Below are positions 46,912-57,563 of a DNA stretch of 64,000 nucleotides, piece by piece. The stretch's first letter is position 1, and every line of letters begins with the position of its first letter. The notes beneath the pieces are model-generated. The model was not told the origin of the DNA and did not search any database. It saw only the letters and a program-made list of their open reading frames with translations. The stretch comes from GH45 sp046704385. GTDB taxonomy: Bacteria; Bacteroidota; Bacteroidia; Bacteroidales; SZUA-534. The stretch is from assembly GCA_046704385.1 (NCBI GenBank), contig JBJKSB010000105.1, positions 1-64,000 of the forward strand, read 5' to 3'. The position numbers and the translations under genes are program-made.

Positions 46912-49200
46912 TTAATAGTTTATTTCAATTTTTTGACCCGGGGTACAAGTATTCTTCTTCCCGGTGATCTCGAAAATGTGAGATGATTTATTTTCTTTCA
47001 AAGCATCAATAACTACCTGGTTTTTGGTAATTTTTACATGGAATTGATCCAGTTTATAATTTAAGTTAAAACTAATGGCATCCCATTTTCGATATAGTTT
47101 CGGGTCAATAATAACCTTATCAGTATCGGTCCGGAGACCGGCAAAACCAAAAATGGCAGTCATCCATGCACCGCCATTGGCTGCCGGATGTGAGCCTCCC
47201 ATGAAAATAGTACCTACAAACACTTTGTATTTTGCTTCAAGGTCAATTTTTGCAGTTTTTAAGAAGTAATTATAGGCATGATCCAGATCACCGTTTTCAG
47301 CGGCAACCATGGCGTAAGTACAGGCGCTCAGGCTCGATCCGTGTTCGGTTTTAGGCTCATAATACTTCCAGTTGGCAAGTTTTATTTCTTTTGAAAACCG
47401 GTCGCTAAAAAAGCTTAACATGTAAACCACATCAGCCTGTTTAATTACTTTGGTAGGTACCGCCAATCCCTGGCCTGCACCCATGTATTCATCAGGATGC
47501 ATTTTTTGGGAAACCAGGTCATCAATTTTTACATCCTTAAGTTTAAAGTAGGCATCAAATTGTTCAATTATACCGTCCTTGTTGGGTTGAGGCACATATA
47601 ACAATTTTTCAGTTTCGGCAAAAAGCGGGAGTTCATTTTCAATATCAATCTTTTTAATTAATTCCTTTAGTTTTTCCGGATAATTGGTTTTAAGATATTC
47701 AACGGTTTTGTTGGCAACCTCAAAGGTAACTTTGGCCACCATATTGGTAAAGGCATTATTATTCACCCTCTCGTGAAATTCATCAGGGCCAATCACATCA
47801 AGTATTTCATATCTGTTTTTGTCTTTCTTAAAGTAGGCGTAGGAATAATAAAACCGGGCACATTCCAGTATAACTTCAGCGCCGCCATTAAGAAGCAGCG
47901 AGTCATCGCTGGTAATTTTAAAATATTCCCACATGGCAATGGCCACATCTCCGCTTATGTGAACCTGTTTATCCCTGAAATGGGTGCGGAGTAACCGTCC
48001 CGTATGTGGGTCACCAATATTAAAGTAAGTACAGGCATCATCACCGGTTTCCTGGCTTTCCCAGGCATAAAAAGCACCTCTGAATCCAATGCTTTCGGTT
48101 TGTGCTTTTCTGCGGGCACCATCAAGTGTATTTATTCTGTATTGTAATAATTCAACCGCTTTTTCGGGATAAGTACGAACAAAGAATGGAAACATAAACA
48201 TTTCGGTATCCCAAAAAATCGCCCCTTTATAAACCTGGCCGGAAAGAGCCCGGGCAGGGATTGAGCTGGCACTTCCTTTTACGGGAGCCACCATTAAAAG
48301 CTGGAAAATACTATATCGTAAGGCATGTTGGGCTTCGTTGTCGCCTTCAATCAGCACATCGCATTTTTGCCATTTTTGTTCCCATTCTGCATTGTGTTCC
48401 GCCAGGCATTGCGCAAAACCTTTATGGGCAGCCTTGTTAACCAGCTGGTGTGCTACTGTTTTTACATCGTCATTAAAAGGATCGCCCTCTTTAACCACAG
48501 CGATGTATTTATTATAAGTGTACTTTTTATCTGCTAAGGCCTGTATATTTATGGTCCTGAGATTATAATTATTTTTCACCTTGTGCTGTTCAGTGCCATC
48601 GGAACAAACTATTAACTCCACTACGGCCAGCTTTTTACCTAATTCGTTGGTTTGGGCAGTTACCGACAAAATATTATCATTTTTTTCAGCTTTAATTTCC
48701 CTGAGGTGTGGTCCGTTTAAATCCCAGATGTTATAATCGATACCCGTATTTAATGTAACCAGAGAATCCTTGTCGATATTAAAACTGTACTCAACAACCA
48801 TCAAATTAGGTGTTAAAGCGCTTAAAAACCTTTTTGAATTCAGGGTTAGTATTTTATTATTAACCTTGAAAACAGTAGTTCTTTCAAAAGATGCATTCTT
48901 TAGGTCGAGAACCTGGTGATGAGATATTATTTCCGTATCAAGGGCGGAGATTTCCATCCCGTCAACAGTTATTTTTGAATAGGCACCATTGGGAGCATTT
49001 ACGGGTTCCCGCCAGGCATCGCCAACCTGGTCAAACATTCCTGCCAGGGTGATCCCAACCAGTTGTTCGGGGCCAAATTCATCCAGGGTTCCCCGATAAC
49101 CCATGTAGCCGTTCGATATCTGGAAAACATTGCCATTACGCATAATGTTTTCGGTGTCGTTAGTAAATTTATCAGATGTTACTTTCCACAAATCCATCAT
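46912..49200 (-). CDS. GH65 disaccharide phosphorylase
   Basis: Cytoplasmic enzyme that splits an alpha-glucoside with phosphate to beta-glucose-1-phosphate and glucose. 762 residues, no signal peptide. N-terminal domain opens GNVFQISNGYMGYRGTLDE; the catalytic Glu is in IGPDEFHERVNNNAFTN (about 470-486); the phosphate-binding loop is HGSSLSACTYA (about 620-630). Family members act on maltose, trehalose, kojibiose or nigerose. With GH71-like neighbours, nigerose or a nigero-oligosaccharide is my preferred substrate (inference). Coupled to the MFS gene, 6 bases apart. Confidence 0.9.
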   Translation of the reverse strand: MMDLWKVTSDKFTNDTENIMRNGNVFQISNGYMGYRGTLDEFGPEQLVGITLAGMFDQVGDAWREPVNAPNGAYSKITVDGMEISALDTEIISHHQVLDLKNASFERTTVFKVNNKILTLNSKRFLSALTPNLMVVEYSFNIDKDSLVTLNTGIDYNIWDLNGPHLREIKAEKNDNILSVTAQTNELGKKLAVVELIVCSDGTEQHKVKNNYNLRTINIQALADKKYTYNKYIAVVKEGDPFNDDVKTVAHQLVNKAAHKGFAQCLAEHNAEWEQKWQKCDVLIEGDNEAQHALRYSIFQLLMVAPVKGSASSIPARALSGQVYKGAIFWDTEMFMFPFFVRTYPEKAVELLQYRINTLDGARRKAQTESIGFRGAFYAWESQETGDDACTYFNIGDPHTGRLLRTHFRDKQVHISGDVAIAMWEYFKITSDDSLLLNGGAEVILECARFYYSYAYFKKDKNRYEILDVIGPDEFHERVNNNAFTNMVAKVTFEVANKTVEYLKTNYPEKLKELIKKIDIENELPLFAETEKLLYVPQPNKDGIIEQFDAYFKLKDVKIDDLVSQKMHPDEYMGAGQGLAVPTKVIKQADVVYMLSFFSDRFSKEIKLANWKYYEPKTEHGSSLSACTYAMVAAENGDLDHAYNYFLKTAKIDLEAKYKVFVGTIFMGGSHPAANGGAWMTAIFGFAGLRTDTDKVIIDPKLYRKWDAISFNLNYKLDQFHVKITKNQVVIDALKENKSSHIFEITGKKNTCTPGQKIEINY

Positions 49201-49206
49201 AAAAAG

Positions 49207-50709
49207 TTAAGCCTTATCAAAATTATCTTTTACAAATAGCATTAATATTCCCGCCAAAATCATGGTAACACCTCCTAAAACAATGGTATAGATAGCCTGA
49301 TTACCAAAAACACTTTTAAGTAATAATCCCAATATGGCTGAGGCAATTATTTGAGGGATTACAATAAAAAAGTTGAAAATGCCCATGTAGATTCCCATCT
49401 TTTTTTGAGGCAGCGATCCGGCAAGTATAGCATAGGGAATAGTAAGTAAACTTGCCCAGGCAATACCAATTCCAATCATTGAAATTATTAACCACGCGGG
49501 ATCTTTAAAAAGAAACCATGAAATTAACCCTAACCCGCCAATTATCAGGCACACCGTATGGGTCAAAACCCGTCCTATTTTTTTTGCGATGGACGGGATT
49601 AAAAAAGCTATTATTGCTGCCACGCCGTTATAAACGGCCATTAACACACCTACCCAATTGGCTCCTTCATTATAAATAGCCGATGACGGATCGGTGTTGT
49701 GATAATGAAAGCTGGTAACTGCTTGTGTACAATAGATAAACATAGCAAATAATCCGAACCAGGTAAGCATTTGCACCCAGGCCAGCTTTTTCATTACTAT
49801 TGGCATATTTTTCATATCGTGTATAATCTCAACCATATCCGATATTTTACCTTTGCTGTAACTGTTTGCTGCTAATATTTGCAGGATTCCATAAACTACA
49901 AGTATTATTGATAAAATATACAGTCCGGGATAAAGAGATAACAGATTTACAAAAAGCGTTAAAACAGCCCCACCTGCTACTAAAAGCAAGCCTTGTTTAT
50001 TATAGCCGGATTTATTTATATTAAGCTGATTTGCAGTTGTTTCCGAAGCGTTTTCTTTTTCAGCATCAAAGGCTGCCATTTCTTCCGGTGTGTATTCTTT
50101 GGTTCTGATAATGGTCCACATAACGGCCAGCAAAAATACGATCCCGCCAAGGTAGAACGACCATTTAACCGAGGCCGGAATTTCGCCTGCCGGAGCAGTA
50201 TTGCCCACACCAAACCAATTAGCCAGGATGTAGGGTAAGAGCGATGCTACAACCGAACTGGTTCCAATAAAAAAGGTCTGAACCGCAAATCCTTTGGTTT
50301 GCTGATCTTCAGGCAGCATATCGCCAATGAATGCCCGGAAGGGTTGCATACTCATATTAATGGAACCATCCATTATCCAGAGCATACCAGCGGCCACCCA
50401 TAATGCCGGCGAATTTGGCATAATAAATAGTGATAAAGAAGCCAGAAGAGCTCCCATCAGGAAATATGGTTTTCGTCGGCCCAGGCGGTTCCATGTTTTG
50501 TCGCTCATATGGCCAATTACAGGGTGCACAATCAGTCCTGTAATGGGACCGGCAATCCAAAGGATAGGAATATTTTCAACATGGGCTCCCAGGGTTTCAA
50601 AAATGCGGCTTACATTGGCATTTTGGAGGGCGAATCCAAATTGGATTCCCAGGTACCCAAAGCTCATATTCCATAATTGCCAGAAGTTTAAGTGGGGTTT
50701 CTTTACCAT
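49207..50709 (-). CDS. MFS sugar transporter, SLC45 type
   Basis: 500 residues with about 12 membrane spans. The MFS loop GHMSDKTWNRLGRRKPYFL (about 63-81) is typical of the SLC45/GPH-like sugar group, as are NMSFGYLGIQFGFALQ and IDGSINMS-like MDGSINMSMQPFRAFIGDMLP. It would carry the disaccharide released in the periplasm across the inner membrane to the GH65 phosphorylase encoded directly downstream. Separated from susD by a terminator, so it probably has lower or separate expression. Confidence 0.88.
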   Translation of the reverse strand: MVKKPHLNFWQLWNMSFGYLGIQFGFALQNANVSRIFETLGAHVENIPILWIAGPITGLIVHPVIGHMSDKTWNRLGRRKPYFLMGALLASLSLFIMPNSPALWVAAGMLWIMDGSINMSMQPFRAFIGDMLPEDQQTKGFAVQTFFIGTSSVVASLLPYILANWFGVGNTAPAGEIPASVKWSFYLGGIVFLLAVMWTIIRTKEYTPEEMAAFDAEKENASETTANQLNINKSGYNKQGLLLVAGGAVLTLFVNLLSLYPGLYILSIILVVYGILQILAANSYSKGKISDMVEIIHDMKNMPIVMKKLAWVQMLTWFGLFAMFIYCTQAVTSFHYHNTDPSSAIYNEGANWVGVLMAVYNGVAAIIAFLIPSIAKKIGRVLTHTVCLIIGGLGLISWFLFKDPAWLIISMIGIGIAWASLLTIPYAILAGSLPQKKMGIYMGIFNFFIVIPQIIASAILGLLLKSVFGNQAIYTIVLGGVTMILAGILMLFVKDNFDKA

Positions 50710-50832
50710 TCTGATTTAATTAAAATTGTATTTAAAAAGTACCGTATTGTTTAGTTCAGTTATATAATAATTCGGGTTTGGGTACTTTCCGACACCCAAT
50801 TTTTAATGTTTTCACTTATAAAAAAGCAAGGT

Positions 50833-50872
50833 AAAATGGCACTTGTTATTTGTTAAAAACAAGCGCCATTTT
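50833..50872 (-). terminator. Terminator after susD
   Basis: Stem AAAATGGC(A)CTTG / CAAG(C)GCCATTTT with one mismatch, followed on the minus strand by a short T-run. It splits the locus transcript between susCD and the MFS-GH65-GH71-GH97 genes. Confidence 0.7.
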
Positions 50873-50887
50873 TTGCACCAACAACTA

Positions 50888-52393
50888 TTAATATCCGGGG
50901 TTTTGATGAAGTTTGCTATTTTTATCTATTTCAGACTGAGGAATTGGGAATAATGCCATGTCTTTTGAACATGCGGGTTGCTCCCAATTGGCCTGAAAAT
51001 AGGTTCCAAATCTTATATTTACTGAACGGCGGATACCTTCAAACAAGAATTCATGCAACCATTCCTTATCCAGAAAATCGAGGGTTATATCAGGAGTACT
51101 GGTTAATCCGGCACGGGTTCTGATTTCAGACACCAGTGGTTTAGCCGCTGCAGCGTTACCTAAACGAACTAAACACTCGGCTTTCATCATTAAGATTTCA
51201 GAATAACGCATTAATACCCAGTCGTAGTCGCGTTCGGCCACATCGGTAGGTGTATATTTATATTTGGCAAGCCTGCAACCTTCACCTTCAGTGGCGCTGT
51301 TAATATCAGCAATGGTTTCGCAATAATCAAGCAGGTTGCCTTTCCGGTCTTTAATAGTATCGCCGGTTGTAATATTAATCTGGTAACCTTCCATCAAAGA
51401 ACCAATTCTTTTATCACCGGGTTCAAATGAAGAATAAATACCCGGAGTAGCACATGGTCCGTTTACGTTAAACCCGCCCCATGAAGGAGATGATGAAACA
51501 GCCTGCCACTGGTTATAATGATAGCATAATGAAAGCAGGTAATTACCAATAGTACCTTCTTTATGATCAAAAGGTATGCTCCAGATTATTTCCTTTGATT
51601 GATCGTTGGTTGAAATAAAACTATTAAAGATATCAGATTCCAGGGTGTAACCGGAAACCTTATCACAGGCATCAATACAGGCCTGCCACTTGGGAGTTCC
51701 AATAAATGCCTCTGAGTTAATGTATAAACGGGCCAACAACGTATTTGCCACATTTTGGGTAAACCGGCCGTATTCAATACCTGGTTGCAGTTTATCCATA
51801 ATATCGAGTAATTCAGATTCTACAAATTGATAAACCTGGGCTCTGGGAACATTAGTTGCAGTGCTGTCTACCTCAAATGAAGTAGTAATAGGAACGTTTC
51901 CAAACCAGTCGAGCAAAAGGTAGTAATAATAAGCACGAACACCTCTGATTTCTGCTTTTGCTATATCTTCATCTGCTTTTGGCAGGCCACCCTGTTCAAT
52001 AGACTGGATTACAAAGTTACAGGTTGAAATCCCTGAATAACAGTATTTCCAGGCACCCAAAACCATATCATTATTCGGATCAAGTTCATGGTGTTGAGCC
52101 TGCATATATCGGCCACCATCATACCAGTCACCATTTCGGTTCGGTACCACAAATTCATCGGAAACCGCTTCATTTACAAAGTAAATATATTCGCTGGCCG
52201 GATAGCAACTTGATATTCCGTCATTAAAACCGCGTAACGAAGCATAAGCGCTACCGGCAATTGTTTTAATTTCTGCGGGAGTAGTTCCATAATCTGAAGA
52301 AGGTACCACACTGTAGAAGTCCTCTTCAAGGTCGGTACAGGCTGCTGCTGCCAGAGCTAAAACACCTGCTATTATGATTGATTTTATATTCAT
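50888..52393 (-). CDS. susD-like: SusD/RagB-family surface glycan-binding lipoprotein
   Basis: Lid of the SusCD import complex. 501 residues with lipobox LALAAAACTD (lipid Cys about 19), TPR-like helices (AEIRGVRAYYYYLLLDWFGNVPI) and the C-terminal RagB block RYSEILMMKAECLVRLG and EWLHEFLFEGIRRSVNIRFG. Ends HQNPGY as usual in the family. 50 bases after susC. Confidence 0.95.
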   Translation of the reverse strand: MNIKSIIIAGVLALAAAACTDLEEDFYSVVPSSDYGTTPAEIKTIAGSAYASLRGFNDGISSCYPASEYIYFVNEAVSDEFVVPNRNGDWYDGGRYMQAQHHELDPNNDMVLGAWKYCYSGISTCNFVIQSIEQGGLPKADEDIAKAEIRGVRAYYYYLLLDWFGNVPITTSFEVDSTATNVPRAQVYQFVESELLDIMDKLQPGIEYGRFTQNVANTLLARLYINSEAFIGTPKWQACIDACDKVSGYTLESDIFNSFISTNDQSKEIIWSIPFDHKEGTIGNYLLSLCYHYNQWQAVSSSPSWGGFNVNGPCATPGIYSSFEPGDKRIGSLMEGYQINITTGDTIKDRKGNLLDYCETIADINSATEGEGCRLAKYKYTPTDVAERDYDWVLMRYSEILMMKAECLVRLGNAAAAKPLVSEIRTRAGLTSTPDITLDFLDKEWLHEFLFEGIRRSVNIRFGTYFQANWEQPACSKDMALFPIPQSEIDKNSKLHQNPGY

Positions 52394-52443
52394 GTTTTTA
52401 TATTTATTTGTTGATAAATATTATTGTTTAGTATACACAACCT

Positions 52444-55413
52444 TTAAAAGGTACAGCTTAGTCCGAATGTAAATGTCCGTGGTCGCGGATAAACATTAAA
52501 CCAGTCAATTCCGGGACTTGCTAAAGAACTTACTCTTCCTTCATTCGGATCGTACGATTCAATATTGATTTCAGGATCGAGTCCGGTATATTTTGTGATC
52601 ACAAATAAATTCTCACCGGTAGCAAACAACCGGATTTTTTCAATTCCTATATTCTTGAATTTGAAAGTGTATCCGATGGTTAATGACTGAAGTCTGAAGA
52701 AAGATGCATCTTCAATCCAGTAGTCGCTGTAAGTAGCACTGGCTGTAATGCTATCTTCGAACATCCGTGGTTGAACATTATATTGAGGAAAACGGGAATA
52801 ATCGTTCAGGGCCATAGAGGTTGCATTCAGTACTTTTTGACCGAAAAGGCCATAAGTTGAAATGCTAAAATCAAAGTTTTTGAACGTTCCACCTGTGCTT
52901 AATCCTAAGCTAAATTTAGGCTGGGCATTTCCCAGGTCGGTACGTAAACTGTCACCGGGCAATGTCTTTAATACATCACCATTAACGTTCAGGAATTTTC
53001 CGTTTTCATCAAGTCCTAAAGTATGCTGACCCCAGAAAGTACCTACAGCATAACCTTCGCGGATGGTTTGCGAGTATTCATTTGACATACCGCGGATACC
53101 ATGTAAATCACCGGAAGGTACAGCATCAGTCTCAAACAAAGCACCGGAAAGTTTATCAATTTTCATGATATTTTTAGCTAATGAAAGATTCACATCCCAA
53201 CGGAAATCACTGTTTTGCATAATGTTATAATTTAATGCCAATTCAATACCTTTATTAGAAAGGTCGCCAACATTAGCCAAAGTTGTATTATATAAATTTG
53301 GTGGCTGAGGTACGGCATATTCAAATATCAGGTCGCTGGTTAATTTTTTGTACAGATCAAGCGTGGCTGACAACTTGTTAAATATGCTTACATCGATTCC
53401 AAAGTTGGTTTGTGAAGTTGATTCCCATTTTAAATTGGGGTTGGAATTTTGAATTGGTTTGTAGGCAGCTTTCCAGGTTCCGGTTGCAGGATCATAGTAT
53501 TTACCACCTTCAGTACCGAGCAAAGCTAAGCTCTTATAAGGAGAAATTGCTTCCTGGCTACCAGTAACACCGTAACCGGCACGTATTTTTGCATAATTTA
53601 ACCAGCTGGATGCAAAATCCATAAACGATTCATCGGAAATTTTCCAGGCTGCAGCAACTGATGGGAATAACCCCCATTTGTTGTTTTCACCAAATTTGCT
53701 TGAACCATCACGACGTATTGTTGCGGTTAATACATATTTGCTGTTAAAGCTGTAATTTACACGGCCAAAGAATGAAATCAGTTTTGAATTTGACTTATAA
53801 GAATTTACATCAGTTGAGCGGGCATCAATACCGGCACCCAGGTTATTGTATTTAAACAGGTCGGTATCAAAACTTCTTCTTTCAGCGCCAAATCCCTCAT
53901 AAGTTTCGTCAAGATAGGAATAACCGGCCATAACATTTATCCGGTGGGCGGCTGCAAATTCTTTTTCGTAATTCAGGTAGGTTTCTAACTGAAGATTGGT
54001 ACCATCATCAACCGAACGTCTTGCATAACCAATGTCAGCAGCACCATATTTTGAATAGGTTGGATAATAAAGCCGGGTTTGATTCGTATTGTATTGATAC
54101 GAAGTATTTACAATGTATTTCAAACCATCTATAATCTCTAATTCTGCTTTTGCATAACCGAGTAACCTCTTTCTGGAATTATCATGGACCCCATTTTTTA
54201 AAATTTCAACCGGGTTAAGAGATTCATTGTTATCAGTCTGGAAATAATTCCCCAATGAATCATAAATTGGAGAGGTTGGATTTAAAAGATATGCATTTGA
54301 GTAAACCTGATCAACCGGGTTATATTCATCAAAAGTTGAGTGGATACCCATATCAAGTTTAAGTTTATTATTAAACCCATAGGTATAACCTGAGATGCTT
54401 GCTCCCAACCGTTTTAAACGTGAAGTTAATACTATGCCCTGATTATCAAGGTAACTTAATGAGGCACGGTAACCGCCGCTTTCAACATTATTGCTGAATG
54501 CTACGGTGTGCGATTGTGAAAATGAGTTTTGTGTAATAGCTTTTTGCCAATCGGTATCGCCACCAAAGTCAACTGCTTTTTTATTACCGGTTTCTTCTAC
54601 TTTTTGCCTCCATTCATCGGCAGTTAATAAATCAAGATATTTAGCCTGTTTGCCAAAAGCGAAATAATTCGAATATTCTACATGTTTGCCTTTGTTGGAG
54701 CGGGTGGTAGTAATAATTATAACACCGTTTGCTCCTCTCGATCCATAAATAGCCGCAGCAGAAGCATCTTTCAATACATCAACTGATGCAATATCGGACG
54801 GTGAAATAGAGTTAATATCTGCACCAGGTATTCCATCAATAACCACCAGTGGAGTACTACTTGCTATTAATGAAGTACCTCCACGTAAACGCATGGTTGC
54901 TCCTGCAGTCGGGTCACCCGATCCTCTTATTACTGTTAATCCGGCCACTTTACCTTGTAAAGCCTGTTCGGTTGTGGTTATAACCCCTTTGTTCAAATCT
55001 TTGGCTGCAACAGTTGATATTGATCCGGTAAGGTCCGATTTACGCATGGTTCCGTAACCCACTACAACCACTTCATCAAGTTTGGCAATATCTTCAGTTA
55101 GAATAACATTAAGCGGTTGTCCTGGTGTTACCCCGGTTACCACTGTACTAAACCCAATAAATGAGACAGCTAACGAATCGGTTGACATACAATCGATTGA
55201 AAAACTACCATCAGGTGTAGATATTGTACCGTTTGTAGTACCAACTATCATAATGGTAGCGCCGGGTATGGGTGCTCCGGTCTGATCTTTTACCATACCG
55301 GTAATGGTCGTTTTATTCTGAGCAAACAAATGGCTGCTCATCACTATCATGCAAAAAGCAAGAAGTAGTGATTGTACTATAAAAAAGTATCTTTTTTTAG
55401 TAGATGTTTTCAT
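52444..55413 (-). CDS. susC-like: SusC/RagA-family TonB-dependent glycan importer
   Basis: 989 residues from the ATG at 55413 (the frame opens at a TTG two codons earlier). Signal peptide ending HLFAQ, a carboxypeptidase-regulatory-like domain (about 33-110, TITGMVKDQTGAPIPGATIM), the TonB-box region DEVVVVGYGTMRKSDLTGS, a plug with LRGGTSLIASSTPLVVIDG, and the SusC marker DVLKDASAAAIYGSRGANGV. Barrel ends FTFGLSCTF. Forms the outer-membrane importer with the SusD-like protein. Confidence 0.96.
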   Translation of the reverse strand: MKTSTKKRYFFIVQSLLLAFCMIVMSSHLFAQNKTTITGMVKDQTGAPIPGATIMIVGTTNGTISTPDGSFSIDCMSTDSLAVSFIGFSTVVTGVTPGQPLNVILTEDIAKLDEVVVVGYGTMRKSDLTGSISTVAAKDLNKGVITTTEQALQGKVAGLTVIRGSGDPTAGATMRLRGGTSLIASSTPLVVIDGIPGADINSISPSDIASVDVLKDASAAAIYGSRGANGVIIITTTRSNKGKHVEYSNYFAFGKQAKYLDLLTADEWRQKVEETGNKKAVDFGGDTDWQKAITQNSFSQSHTVAFSNNVESGGYRASLSYLDNQGIVLTSRLKRLGASISGYTYGFNNKLKLDMGIHSTFDEYNPVDQVYSNAYLLNPTSPIYDSLGNYFQTDNNESLNPVEILKNGVHDNSRKRLLGYAKAELEIIDGLKYIVNTSYQYNTNQTRLYYPTYSKYGAADIGYARRSVDDGTNLQLETYLNYEKEFAAAHRINVMAGYSYLDETYEGFGAERRSFDTDLFKYNNLGAGIDARSTDVNSYKSNSKLISFFGRVNYSFNSKYVLTATIRRDGSSKFGENNKWGLFPSVAAAWKISDESFMDFASSWLNYAKIRAGYGVTGSQEAISPYKSLALLGTEGGKYYDPATGTWKAAYKPIQNSNPNLKWESTSQTNFGIDVSIFNKLSATLDLYKKLTSDLIFEYAVPQPPNLYNTTLANVGDLSNKGIELALNYNIMQNSDFRWDVNLSLAKNIMKIDKLSGALFETDAVPSGDLHGIRGMSNEYSQTIREGYAVGTFWGQHTLGLDENGKFLNVNGDVLKTLPGDSLRTDLGNAQPKFSLGLSTGGTFKNFDFSISTYGLFGQKVLNATSMALNDYSRFPQYNVQPRMFEDSITASATYSDYWIEDASFFRLQSLTIGYTFKFKNIGIEKIRLFATGENLFVITKYTGLDPEINIESYDPNEGRVSSLASPGIDWFNVYPRPRTFTFGLSCTF

Positions 55414-55916
55414 ATTCAATTTTTTTGTTAATAGTTATTTGAATCGTCATTAAATAAATTAGTGCATTCATGATGAATAGTGTGCTGTGACGTAAGGTTT
55501 AATTCTGGCGATCAGGTTTATTTCCTTATTTAAATATGTATCGGAGCGACACAACTGCCATCTACGTATTTTTTAAACCCCTGAAAGCAGGTTGAAAAAA
55601 TTCGTAGCCATATTAGTTCTTCCAGTTTCATAAAATCAGTAATTAGTTAGTATTTTTTAGGTTCAGATGCATTAGCGTGCAAACGTTTTTTCCCCTTATT
55701 TTTTTACCTAAATCAAAATTACAGTACCATCAAACTAAAATGAATATTTTCAGAAGGAATCTAGATATTTGCAAATAAGATAAAGTCTTATATGGTTGAC
55801 AAACAGCCATATAAATTATACAGGGCTCTTAAAAAATATAGATGATTTATAAAGGAATTGCGGAATATACCTGGTCTTTAATCCGGGAAACCGATCAAAA
55901 TTTATCAGAATATAGT
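55414..55916 (-). other. Long leader/promoter region of susC
   Basis: No gene seen in about 500 bases. On the minus strand a -7 type box TAATTTTG lies at 55714-55721 without a proper TTTG partner; if used, the susC leader would be about 295 bases. A palindromic AGATATTTGCAAATAAGAT stretch (about 55763-55781) is a possible operator. The SusR-like regulator gene lies just upstream. Confidence 0.3.
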
Positions 55917-57563
55917 TTACATGGCTTTTATGGCCATTATATAATCATCAAACTGGTCGCGCGATACAATTGTTTTTTGTTTTAATTTGGTTTTATAGGT
56001 GTAAATAGTATTTACCGAATAGTTTAAAAACTTGGCTATTTTTTCACTATCTGAAATACCGAGCCGTATTAAAGCAAATATGCGCAAGTCGGTATTTAAA
56101 AGCTCATCATGTTCTGCTACAATTTGGTCTTCGGGGGCAAATAATTTATTAAATTCCTCGATAAAGTTTGGAAACAGTTTTAGAAAAATCCTGTCGAAGT
56201 TTTTGTACAGGTTTTCCCTTTCTTTATGCAGGTCCGAAGGCTTAATAATATTACTTAAATCATCAAATTGGCGAGATGTAATTTTCCGGTTAATCGTTTT
56301 TTGATAATGTTCAAGCCGGTCAATAAATTCTGAATTAATGTTGAAAAAATAACCAATGTACTCTTCCTTGATTTTGTTGGTTTCAAGCAGCATCTCATTC
56401 ATGCTTTGTAAACTACTGTTTGTTGTCTGCAAAATTTGGCGGATGGCTTTTAAATTACGCAGCTGCTTATAAATAATTATGGCAAACAGGGTAACCAGGA
56501 AAATAAGAATTGTGGTTATGAAACCATAATTTAATAATTGCTTTCGTTGCGTTTCGAGTGTGGTTAAACGCTTACCTTCAATAATGGGAAGCACTTCGCT
56601 GATTTCAATTTTTCGGTGACGGGCGTTGTAAAATGTTGCATTGTCGAGCGCAATATTTATGTATTTAAACGCCAGGTCGAGTTTACCCTGCTTGTACAAA
56701 ATCACTGCTAAATTTCTTAAGGCTACGGTTTCCTTGGTTGACGATTTAATATCGGCAATCGCAGCCTTTATGAGCATGTCAACCGCATCATTTTCCCGGT
56801 TCAAAAGGGTATAAATCCATCCTAAACTTGAAGTTGATATAGCGTAATCGTGCTGTGATATTTTAAAATGGCTCACTGCATAATTAAAAGCATCTGCGGA
56901 ACTCTGGTAATCATCCGACTTCATTCGCCTGAGTCCTGATGCGAGCCAGTATTGTGCTGTGGTATCCGATAGCAGGGCAATTTCGTCATCAAGAATCTGA
57001 TTGCCTTTCGATCTGTAAATCTTCGAATAGAATTTATCATTATGGTAATCGCCTAAATCATAGTAAGTTCGTGCCAATACATTGTAATAGTTTATTTTTG
57101 TTTGGGTACTAAAGGTTTTTACGTTCATGCTTAGCAATGTGTCGAGTGCTTCCTTAAATAATCCTGAGGATAAAAATGTAAAACCCAGCTCGATTTTTGA
57201 TTGGTTAATATATTCCTGATTATTTAATTCATCGGCCATTGTAATCATGGTTTTCACATATTTAAATGCGGAATCGTAAATATAGGATTGGTACTCTTCA
57301 TAAAGACGGTTAGTCAATTCAAATTCAAGAATTTTATTGCCTTTATTTCGTGTGGCATCAAGTTCATCCATTAAATATTTAATCCGCTGAACTTTGGCTT
57401 GTTCAAATTCATCCTTCTTTTTTAGGGTTTGCTCAAGGTCAGAAAGTAATTTAGCTGTATTATTGCCGGCATATACGTTTACCGATGACCCCAGAAAAGT
57501 AATAAACAGGTAAAGCAATGATAGTATCTGATATAATTTTTTTGATAAAGGAGAAAAACCCAT
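55917..57563 (-). CDS. SusR-like membrane sensor-regulator (TPR + HTH)
   Basis: 548 residues with the build of SusR/DUF6377 regulators: signal sequence (LSLLYLFITFLGSSVNVYA), a periplasmic TPR region (about 40-330, SGLFKEALDTLLSM, QGKLDLAFKYINIALDNA), one membrane span (YGFITTILIFLVTLFAIIIY, about 345-365), a coiled linker, then a C-terminal cytoplasmic LuxR-type helix-turn-helix (ALIRLGISDSEKIAKFLNYS, VNTIYTYKTKLKQK). SusR binds maltose in the periplasm and switches on sus genes. This one presumably senses the locus' own disaccharide and activates the adjacent susCD. Confidence 0.88.
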   Translation of the reverse strand: MGFSPLSKKLYQILSLLYLFITFLGSSVNVYAGNNTAKLLSDLEQTLKKKDEFEQAKVQRIKYLMDELDATRNKGNKILEFELTNRLYEEYQSYIYDSAFKYVKTMITMADELNNQEYINQSKIELGFTFLSSGLFKEALDTLLSMNVKTFSTQTKINYYNVLARTYYDLGDYHNDKFYSKIYRSKGNQILDDEIALLSDTTAQYWLASGLRRMKSDDYQSSADAFNYAVSHFKISQHDYAISTSSLGWIYTLLNRENDAVDMLIKAAIADIKSSTKETVALRNLAVILYKQGKLDLAFKYINIALDNATFYNARHRKIEISEVLPIIEGKRLTTLETQRKQLLNYGFITTILIFLVTLFAIIIYKQLRNLKAIRQILQTTNSSLQSMNEMLLETNKIKEEYIGYFFNINSEFIDRLEHYQKTINRKITSRQFDDLSNIIKPSDLHKERENLYKNFDRIFLKLFPNFIEEFNKLFAPEDQIVAEHDELLNTDLRIFALIRLGISDSEKIAKFLNYSVNTIYTYKTKLKQKTIVSRDQFDDYIMAIKAM

